In this document: piece after piece, positions 1 through 5,505 of the stretch
Numbering within the stretch: position 1 is the first letter of the stretch
How the letters are laid out: every line of letters begins with the position of its first letter
NCBI GenBank assembly: GCA_903889605.1
Contig: CAISYK010000952.1
Coordinates: 1-5,505, forward strand
Reading direction: 5' to 3'
Length of the DNA stretch: 5,505 nucleotides
DNA from: an uncultured Bacteroidota bacterium
Lineage (GTDB): Bacteria > Bacteroidota > Bacteroidia > 2-12-FULL-35-15
Notes under the pieces: generated by a model
What the model was told of the DNA's origin: nothing
Databases searched by the model: none
What the model saw: only the letters and a program-made list of their open reading frames with translations
Made by a program: the position numbers and the translations under genes

Positions 1-3000
1 TCCCAGCCGCTTGGGAATATTTGTGATAATGCCATCTGCAGATATTCACCGCGTACTCCAGGATTTGTAATTTGTACCTCTGCAATAAAGTCTGTTCCCT
101 GCTCCAATTTGCTTACATCTATTTTAGCGCCTTCCATGGTTGTATAATTTACGGCAACTTTTAAGTCATTATCAACATCAGTCTGGTCGCCGGTTTCAGG
201 GATACCTTCTAAAATAACCCGGGCAAATAAAATTCCTGTTCCATTATTGGTTATGCTTACATTTCCTGCAGCAGCACCTTTCAGCTGCATATCGATTTGC
301 TTCACAGGTAATTTTGTGTTCAAGCTGATAGGTGCACTGGTATTTACTTTTACATTGTATTTCATTTCAGTGCTTGCTCCGCCGCCTGAACTTGCAAATT
401 TAGAAACAGCAATTAAACAATACGCAGTTGTTTGGGTGCTCATCCAGTAACCTGCACTCAAAGCTTTAGAAACACTTTTTACCAATGGTGCCGCTTTTGC
501 TTTCATATCAAGCAAAGTAAGAGTTTCCAGGATCATTGCTTCATCACGGTCGTTGGAACCATAACTGTAACCCATTTCACAATATTTAGGAATGGAGGTT
601 GATAAACTTGCAATTAATTTTTTTGCAGATTCAGGCTGACCGGCTTTAACATAAGCAGCTGCCAATCTCCATTTTGCGGAAACGGAAAGATCAGGATTTT
701 CCTTTAATCTGTTCATCGCGCCTAATTCAGGTGCTTTAGCTAAGGCCAATGTATACAAACGATACGCCTGATCCAGATCATTATTGTAATAATAATATTT
801 ATCACGTGATTTAGGTGTCCAGGCATTTGCCTTATTACGCTGATAACGTTTCCAATTATCAATGAATCCCGGAGGAAGAGCATAACCTTTCATTTCTGCT
901 TCAAGCATAAAATGCCCGCCGTAACTGGTACCCCAATCATCGGCATCATATTGCCCGGCCCAATAACTAAGACCTCCGCCTGAAGTCTGGAATAATTTCA
1001 GACGTTCAATTCCCCTTTTGATATTTTTGTCTATCTCAATTCTGAAATCGCTGTTGAGTTCCATAATATCAGCTAAATATAACTGCGGGAATACCGAAGA
1101 AGTAGTTTGTTCAACACATCCGTGAGGATATTCAATTAAATATTTCAACCGCTGACCCAAATTGATCGGAGGAATGGATGACAGCTCAATTGTTCCTTTA
1201 TTTGTGCCGGACATACCTGCAGGAGTGAACGGAGAATTCCAGGTTTTACCAGCTTCAATAACAGTTTCCAAAACATTCACCACTTTCGGGTTCGGATTGC
1301 GGACATCAATTTCAATATCGAATACAGCTTTTTCTGAACCGCTTACTGCGACTATTTTTACCTTACCAACACCCAATGCCGAATTTACTTTCAATTTAAA
1401 ATTCACCACTTCATCACCAACTTCTTTAAAAGTAATGGACTTGGAAGTCCCATCTAAAGTGCTGAATAAACTGCTCGCCTGAATATCCACTTTTACATTC
1501 TTAACCTGTTTTTCCATAGCGAACACATTTACCACAAGGTCAACTTCTTCGCCTGGACCTACCACACGCGGCAATGTACCTAATATCATCAAAGGCATAC
1601 GAACAGGTGTAGTTTTTTCAGCCGAACCATAAGCACCATTGTAACCAGCCACAACCATAGCTCTTACCGAACCAACATACTGCGGCATCATAAATTCAAG
1701 CTTCGCAGTTTCACCTTTCTTAAGATGGAAAGGCCCCATAAATTTTACCATAGGTTTAAAACGATTTGCTTTATTGCCGGCTTTATTATTAATATCTCCA
1801 TCACCGCCAATTGCTAAAATTCTTGAAAGTTCAGCGCCGTATGCACCCATCACCATATCAAAAATATCCCAGGTTTTTACGCCCAGCGCTTCATGAGCAT
1901 AAAATGCAGCCCATGGGTCAGGAGTTTTGAATCGTGTTAAATCAAGCAAGCCTTCATCAACAATAGCTACCGTATATGTCATTTCTTTTCCGTCTTTCTC
2001 AGATACGCTGAGGCTGGCTTTCTGCTCTGGTTTCCAAACATCAGGTGTTTTAATTACAGGGTTGAGATGTGTTTTAGGATCTTCAACAGCAATTTGGATA
2101 ACGCCGTACAAGCGTATCGGCAGGTCATTCAGAGTTTGTGCATGCGGCTGAATCATGGTTATATTTACATACACATTTGGCGTCATATCAGGTGTTACAG
2201 GAAATATAAAGGATGTTTCACCTTTTTTTGTTTCTGCCCAAAAAGCTTTTATCACTTTAGAACCGCTTTCAATGCTGATAAGCGCACGGCCTTCACCGGA
2301 TGACGGAATAGTTAATTTCACATCTTCACCAACATTGTATTGTTTTTTATCACTTGAAAAAGAAAGAAGTGTGGCACCGTCATTTCCTTTTGGAGATGCC
2401 CCAGCCCATGCAGGCCAGTCAATATAAACTGTCTGCCCTGTGCGGTGTCCGCTTTCCAAATCTGTAACACAAACATAAAAACGCCCCCAGTCAGGGCGGT
2501 TCACGCGTAATACAAATTGTCCTTTTCCATTTACAGTTGAAATAAATTGATCCTGCAGCGGCTGTTTGTATTCACCGCCGACATAATTTGCCAAATCGCC
2601 TTCATAGCTGTCCCACCACCAACGCCAGTTTACTTTATACACCTGCACTTTCAACTTGCTTTTTGAGATTGGTTTACCATCGCTGTTTACAGTTACAATT
2701 TTCACAATATGGTTAGTGTCAGTCTGCAGCATACCGCTGAACTTGCTTCCTTCAGGTACTTTCATACCAACATACGAAGCATAAGGAGAATAAGGTAATG
2801 AGAATTGGTCAACGCTTGATGCACCGCCTTGTTCAAATACCCTAACTTTAAAATTGGCACGCAGCATTCCCGGGGCAGCATCCTTTACAGTTAAGTTAGG
2901 TTTTACAATTGCTGTCCCTAAATCATTTGTATTGCCGTCAAAAATAGTTTGGGCCTCAGAACTGAAAGTGCGGGAAGCATCATCAAAATGATAATCTTCA

Positions 3001-5333
3001 TAAGATTTGAAAACAGTTTGAGTCTGGCTTAAAGTAACTTCAACTTTTGCATTCAGATTTTTTGCTATAGCCCCAGCTAGCCATTTAACCTCAAGTTTCC
3101 CGCTTTGCTCCTTATGTGCAACCGAAAGCTGCTCAACGCCAAAATCAAATTTAATTTTTAAACGGTTCGGCATAATAGTTTCAATCTTGATATTTTTTGT
3201 AAACATCACCCCTCCTACTTTTACTTGTGCTGTCCAATTGCCGGTAGGCGAACTTTTTTCTGTGGTTGTTGTAAAATTATAGAAGCCATTAAGTCCGGCA
3301 GTCTTAACCATTTTTCGGAATACCTGTCCCTGCGGATTCAGTAATTCAAACTGCACCGGGTGATTTTCAGGTAAAGTTTTTAATTTGTCTTCAAGAATAA
3401 ATGAGAGGAACAATGTATCACCTGGGCGCCACACACCGCGTTCTCCATAAATAAATCCTTTAATTCCTTTTTGTATCTGCTCACCCGAAACATCAAAAGC
3501 GCTTAATGAAAGTGCCGAGCCGTCATCTAATTTCAAATACCCTCGTTGGTCGCCGCTTTTAACAACCATCAAAAACGGTTTCTTTTTGAATACAGCATCA
3601 CACATACCATCGCTGTTGGTTTTCAGCGATTTCAATACCTGAAGCTGGTAATCCAGCAATTCAACTGATGCTCCTGAAACAGGCTTAGTAGTTATCAAAT
3701 TGGTAACAACAAAATTCATAGAACCATCCGTACCGCGTTTTGCAATTAAACCTAAATCAGAGGCTAATATATTACGTTTTACTTCTTTGTTTCTATAATA
3801 TGATGCATTGCATGGGTTATCCCTTTCCTGGTAATCATAATCGTAATAACGGTAATCATCATAATAATAGTCACCGTAATAATCCCAATCGTGCTCATCA
3901 TCATCTTTTGTTCCATCATCTGAAACTTCCTCCATACCTGAATCTTCAACATTTTGGGTATCGGTGCTGTCGCATTTATATGTAGAATAACCTTTTTTGA
4001 AACTGATAATAACTTTGTAAATAGCGCCTGGCTCGGTTTTTATCAATTGCGCCAGATCAAATGAATAAGTATTCCATTTACCCAAATCAAATGCACTTTT
4101 CTGCGTCAGCTGAATTGTTTTTTTCAGTATTACTTTCCCTACACGTCTTAATTCACGATCACCTTCAAGGTTGTTTACCTGAAGGAACTGAGGGATATTT
4201 TTCTCATATATTTTTAAAATCTTTACATCAATTGCCTTTAAACTCACAGCTTTAAAAGGGAAAATCAAGCCATTGGAATTAGGCAAAATCACACCTTTAC
4301 CGATTAACTGAACCTCAGGTTTTAATTCTTCGAACATTATTTCCATCACATAACGTTCACGCAGCGAGGTTCCCAAAATATTTTTCACGCCTAATTCGGC
4401 AGTGATAGTGCGTGCTCCGGTTTGACGAGCCTGTGGGTATACACGGATTTCATTATCTTCAATAATATACTTAAGAGCCGTACCGCCGGATAAAGTAACC
4501 AATCCATCAAGAACCTGATTTTCCATTATCGGATCAGAAAACTGAAGAACCGCATATTGTTCTGGACTTTGTACAACTTTTACGTCTACAACTTTAAAAT
4601 CACCAAGAGCAGGAATATCAATAATTTTATTTCCTTTTATATCAAGGTCTAATGGGGCGCCATTCCATTTCAGTTCAACTTTCCCGGGCTTTTCGCTGCG
4701 TTGTATTCCATCAACCGAAAAACGATGTGTCGTCCTGTTTGATTCATGAATCCATGTAATTGTAAGATTCTTATCATCTTGTGAAACAGTTAAAAGTTTT
4801 TCAACCAGCAGAGGATCGGCAACATCTGCAGTAGCCAGTGAACCATCCAAACGCTGTGTGCGCAGGCTTTTTTTATCAGTTGTTGTAATTCCATCAACAT
4901 ATACTTCAAATGACTGCTGCATCGTTTGAAAATCAAATTTGAATGTTTCGAACTCATTCGGAACCTTTAAAATAGATGACAAATTAAATTCGGCATCATA
5001 ATGAGTATTATTCGGCAAAGGTTTTTCGGGCCGGAATTCAATGGTTCTGCTGTCTATCCATACAGCAATTCCTTTTATAGAAGGAGAGAAATCAAACAAT
5101 GTTTTTTCTATTGGTTTTCCAATTTCAACAGGAGCTTCCATTTCATTGGTGAGCAATATCCTAATAGTGGATTCACTTGAAATAATACCTGATGTATAAG
5201 CATTAATATATGCGCTGAAAGCTGCATTCTCTTTATTTTCAGAGGAGGCTGATTTGTTTTTAAAAAACAAAGTAAAAAAGACAAAAGCTGCAGCAACAAA
5301 GGCTGCAATGAATAGTAATATTCGTTTTGACAT
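1..5333 (-). CDS. Alpha-2-macroglobulin family protein with intact thioester (C-terminus cut by window edge)
   Basis: A single open frame of 1777 codons runs from ATG at 5333-5331 and is still open at the window's left edge. It encodes a bacterial A2M-type broad-spectrum protease trap expected in the periplasm or envelope. Order seen (approximate residues): basic-hydrophobic N-terminus 1-25; Ig/MG1-like domain 45-118 (FSPSIKG, TIEFRPEKPLP); second Ig-like domain 255-335; MG-like domain 337-454; Asp/Tyr loop 454-508; MG domain from 520; MG2/A2M_N from 628 with GVWRPGDTL (Trp635-Pro637-Gly638); MG domains to 980, including WRWWWD at 903-908; bait-region domain 985-1130 (ending near VAIVDEGLLDLT); A2M core 1196-1230; thioester domain about 1397-1640 with Cys1406-Val-Glu-Gln; C-terminal MG domain from about 1665, ending at IFPSGW. 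Family knowledge: homologues are roughly 1,800-1,950 residues, so about 100 are probably missing. The start is chosen because the hydrophobic leader follows at once; no in-frame upstream ATG was seen. There is no Shine-Dalgarno. It resembles the thioester-bearing YfhM type rather than the YfaS type, which lacks the cysteine. Confidence 0.96.
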   Translation of the reverse strand, partial: MSKRILLFIAAFVAAAFVFFTLFFKNKSASSENKENAAFSAYINAYTSGIISSESTIRILLTNEMEAPVEIGKPIEKTLFDFSPSIKGIAVWIDSRTIEFRPEKPLPNNTHYDAEFNLSSILKVPNEFETFKFDFQTMQQSFEVYVDGITTTDKKSLRTQRLDGSLATADVADPLLVEKLLTVSQDDKNLTITWIHESNRTTHRFSVDGIQRSEKPGKVELKWNGAPLDLDIKGNKIIDIPALGDFKVVDVKVVQSPEQYAVLQFSDPIMENQVLDGLVTLSGGTALKYIIEDNEIRVYPQARQTGARTITAELGVKNILGTSLRERYVMEIMFEELKPEVQLIGKGVILPNSNGLIFPFKAVSLKAIDVKILKIYEKNIPQFLQVNNLEGDRELRRVGKVILKKTIQLTQKSAFDLGKWNTYSFDLAQLIKTEPGAIYKVIISFKKGYSTYKCDSTDTQNVEDSGMEEVSDDGTKDDDEHDWDYYGDYYYDDYRYYDYDYQERDNPCNASYYRNKEVKRNILASDLGLIAKRGTDGSMNFVVTNLITTKPVSGASVELLDYQLQVLKSLKTNSDGMCDAVFKKKPFLMVVKSGDQRGYLKLDDGSALSLSAFDVSGEQIQKGIKGFIYGERGVWRPGDTLFLSFILEDKLKTLPENHPVQFELLNPQGQVFRKMVKTAGLNGFYNFTTTTEKSSPTGNWTAQVKVGGVMFTKNIKIETIMPNRLKIKFDFGVEQLSVAHKEQSGKLEVKWLAGAIAKNLNAKVEVTLSQTQTVFKSYEDYHFDDASRTFSSEAQTIFDGNTNDLGTAIVKPNLTVKDAAPGMLRANFKVRVFEQGGASSVDQFSLPYSPYASYVGMKVPEGSKFSGMLQTDTNHIVKIVTVNSDGKPISKSKLKVQVYKVNWRWWWDSYEGDLANYVGGEYKQPLQDQFISTVNGKGQFVLRVNRPDWGRFYVCVTDLESGHRTGQTVYIDWPAWAGASPKGNDGATLLSFSSDKKQYNVGEDVKLTIPSSGEGRALISIESGSKVIKAFWAETKKGETSFIFPVTPDMTPNVYVNITMIQPHAQTLNDLPIRLYGVIQIAVEDPKTHLNPVIKTPDVWKPEQKASLSVSEKDGKEMTYTVAIVDEGLLDLTRFKTPDPWAAFYAHEALGVKTWDIFDMVMGAYGAELSRILAIGGDGDINNKAGNKANRFKPMVKFMGPFHLKKGETAKLEFMMPQYVGSVRAMVVAGYNGAYGSAEKTTPVRMPLMILGTLPRVVGPGEEVDLVVNVFAMEKQVKNVKVDIQASSLFSTLDGTSKSITFKEVGDEVVNFKLKVNSALGVGKVKIVAVSGSEKAVFDIEIDVRNPNPKVVNVLETVIEAGKTWNSPFTPAGMSGTNKGTIELSSIPPINLGQRLKYLIEYPHGCVEQTTSSVFPQLYLADIMELNSDFRIEIDKNIKRGIERLKLFQTSGGGLSYWAGQYDADDWGTSYGGHFMLEAEMKGYALPPGFIDNWKRYQRNKANAWTPKSRDKYYYYNNDLDQAYRLYTLALAKAPELGAMNRLKENPDLSVSAKWRLAAAYVKAGQPESAKKLIASLSTSIPKYCEMGYSYGSNDRDEAMILETLTLLDMKAKAAPLVKSVSKALSAGYWMSTQTTAYCLIAVSKFASSGGGASTEMKYNVKVNTSAPISLNTKLPVKQIDMQLKGAAAGNVSITNNGTGILFARVILEGIPETGDQTDVDNDLKVAVNYTTMEGAKIDVSKLEQGTDFIAEVQITNPGVRGEYLQMALSQIFPSGW
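1107..1118 (-). other. Thioester motif Cys-Val-Glu-Gln of the A2M protein
   Basis: The four codons TGT GTT GAA CAA encode Cys1406-Val1407-Glu1408-Gln1409 inside YPHGCVEQTTSS. This is the CxEQ motif, in which the Cys thiol and the Gln side chain form the internal thioester that traps proteases covalently (animal form GCGEQ; E. coli YfhM form CLEQ). Both reactive residues are present. The downstream helical domain also carries typical blocks: QTSGGGLSYWAG, DLDQAYRLYTLALA and WMSTQTTAYCL. The site is therefore expected to be functional. Confidence 0.93.
1762..1808 (-). other. Candidate protease bait segment of the A2M protein
   Basis: Residues 1176-1191 (GGDGDINNKAGNKANR) are rich in Gly, Asn, Asp and Lys and contain no hydrophobic core, so they look like an exposed flexible linker. 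They sit directly before the A2M core domain (KFMGPFHLKKGE onward), the position the cleavable bait holds in animal A2M proteins. Two Lys and one Arg offer trypsin-like sites. Assignment as bait is inference from position and composition; the bait could instead lie elsewhere in the preceding bait-region domain. Confidence 0.4.
3810..3974 (-). other. Cys-bracketed Asp/Tyr-rich loop within the A2M protein
   Basis: Between Cys454 and Cys508 lies a low-complexity acidic, aromatic segment. Residues 463-482 are mostly acidic and polar. Residues 484-501 contain ten Tyr and six Asp out of eighteen, with only one Gly and one Arg. It ends in ERDNPC followed by NASYY. It separates two macroglobulin-like domains near the N-terminal third. 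The two cysteines are the only ones nearby, so a disulfide closing the loop in the oxidising periplasm is a reasonable inference. The function of the loop is unknown; metal or carbohydrate binding are possibilities only. Confidence 0.7.
5262..5333 (-). other. N-terminal signal or membrane-anchor segment of the A2M protein
   Basis: Residues 1-24 read as a short basic start (MSKR) followed by about 20 hydrophobic residues rich in Ala, Phe and Leu, then a basic, polar stretch (KNKSASSENKE). This supports Sec-dependent export. There is no cysteine in or just after the hydrophobic core; by my reading the first cysteine is residue 454. A lipoprotein signal (lipobox) is therefore absent, unlike E. 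coli YfhM, which is a lipoprotein. Either an uncleaved inner-membrane anchor or a signal peptide cleaved near residues 28-31 (KSA-SS) would fit; the weak cleavage site and the long core slightly favour an anchor. Confidence 0.75.
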
Positions 5334-5482
5334 AAGATGTTTTTGGGATTAATATATGTGAAAAAATTAATACGTAAATATATAACAAAAATCAATCTGT
5401 TATTAATTGTTAAATAATATTTTAAGATAGATTTTTGCCTCCGTTTATTTCGTAATTTTATAATCTAATAATCAAATTTCTT
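5334..5482. promoter_or_regulatory. AT-rich divergent intergenic spacer holding the A2M promoter
   Basis: This 149-base stretch has no plausible gene. It is about 18% G+C (25 G/C in bases 5341-5480) and lies between the A2M start and a possible rightward start at 5483, so it should carry the A2M promoter and perhaps a second one. Weak matches to the Bacteroidota -7 box TAnnTTTG exist on both strands: TATATTTA on minus (5382-5375) and TAATTTTA on plus (5453-5460), the latter 15 bases after TTTTTG (5432-5437). Neither has a good box plus the usual spacing, so the promoter cannot be placed exactly. Short inverted repeats (ATAACA at 5382-5387 with TGTTAT at 5398-5403) could arise by chance in such AT-rich DNA. 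Confidence 0.5.
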
Positions 5483-5505
5483 ATGTTAAAAAAAATAAAA
5501 AACAA
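5483..5505 (+). CDS. Possible start of a divergent gene (first 7 codons only)
   Basis: ATG at 5483-5485 opens a frame reading M-L-K-K-I-K-N to the window's right edge. A short Lys-rich start after an AT-rich spacer is typical of exported or small Bacteroidota proteins. The TAATTTTA element about 22 bases upstream fits a short leader. Seven codons give no functional information, and an ATG in AT-rich DNA can occur by chance. Confidence 0.35.

Noticed and set aside
247..450. Plus-strand frame of 67 codons with a hydrophobic N-terminal part
   Set aside because: It is antisense to the C-terminal MG domain, and its apparent membrane segment comes from antisense reading of beta-strand codons.
1162..1482. 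Plus-strand open frame of 106 codons
   Set aside because: It lies wholly antisense to the thioester and preceding domains of the A2M gene, has no recognisable motif, and the minus strand is clearly the coding one.
1927..2427. Three overlapping plus-strand open frames (74, 78 and 90 codons)
   Set aside because: They overlap one another in different frames and run opposite the bait-region domain, as expected of chance frames antisense to a real gene.
3740..3985. Plus-strand frame with a His/Asn-rich stretch
   Set aside because: The His/Asn repeats are simply the antisense image of the Asp/Tyr-rich loop codons on the minus strand.
4061..4255. Plus-strand frame of 64 codons
   Set aside because: It is antisense to an MG-like domain of the A2M gene, with no supporting start signal or motif.
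5108..5395. Minus-strand frame of 95 codons starting upstream of the A2M start
   Set aside because: It is out of phase with the A2M frame (62 bases from its ATG) and overlaps the A2M coding start. Its product has no recognisable domain, whereas the A2M frame continues for over 1700 codons.
5432..5460. TTTTTG and TAATTTTA as a confident Bacteroidota promoter for a rightward gene
   Set aside because: The spacing of 15 is shorter than usual and the last base of the -7 box does not match, so it is kept only as a weak candidate within the spacer entry.
1..5505. CRISPR array, tRNA, rRNA, insertion sequence or rho-independent terminator
   Set aside because: No direct repeats with spacers, cloverleaf-like sequence, terminal inverted repeats or GC-rich hairpin followed by a T run were seen; the coding frame accounts for nearly all bases.

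Overview
The window is almost entirely one very large minus-strand gene: a bacterial alpha-2-macroglobulin (A2M) family protein. Its start codon is at 5331-5333. The reading frame then stays open for 1777 complete codons to base 3, where the window cuts it off. I checked the frame at several landmarks (Cys454, Cys508, Trp635, Trp903, Cys1406 and Trp1777), and all are in phase with the proposed start. No stop or frameshift was seen.

The sequence suggests a member of Bacteroidota. The coding DNA is moderately AT-rich. The spacer upstream of the gene is about 82% A+T and has no Shine-Dalgarno sequence before the ATG, which is usual in that phylum. The protein motifs (YPHGCVEQTTSS, WRWWWD, ERDNPC, DLDQAYRLYTLAL) resemble those I recall from Bacteroidota A2M proteins. 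The genus cannot be told from this window.

Layout from right to left: 5483-5505 may hold the first seven codons of a divergent plus-strand gene. Bases 5334-5482 are a non-coding, very AT-rich divergent spacer. Bases 5333-1 encode, in order, an N-terminal hydrophobic anchor or signal segment, Ig/macroglobulin-like beta domains, a Cys-bracketed Asp/Tyr-rich loop, the MG2 (A2M_N) domain, further MG domains, the bait-region domain, a flexible candidate bait segment, the A2M core domain, the thioester domain with an intact CVEQ motif, and the start of the C-terminal macroglobulin domain. Only the last part of that domain is missing, probably on the order of 100 residues.

Functionally, the protein is expected to be a cell-envelope protease trap. 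Cleavage of the bait by a foreign protease would trigger a conformational change, expose the Cys-Gln thioester and covalently capture the attacker. Many bacterial homologues are encoded next to pbpC (penicillin-binding protein 1C). No such gene is visible here, but the downstream side lies outside the window. I found no mobile element, CRISPR array, RNA gene or clearly undescribed system. The most distinctive points are the Asp/Tyr-rich loop between two cysteines and the lack of a lipobox cysteine at the N-terminus.
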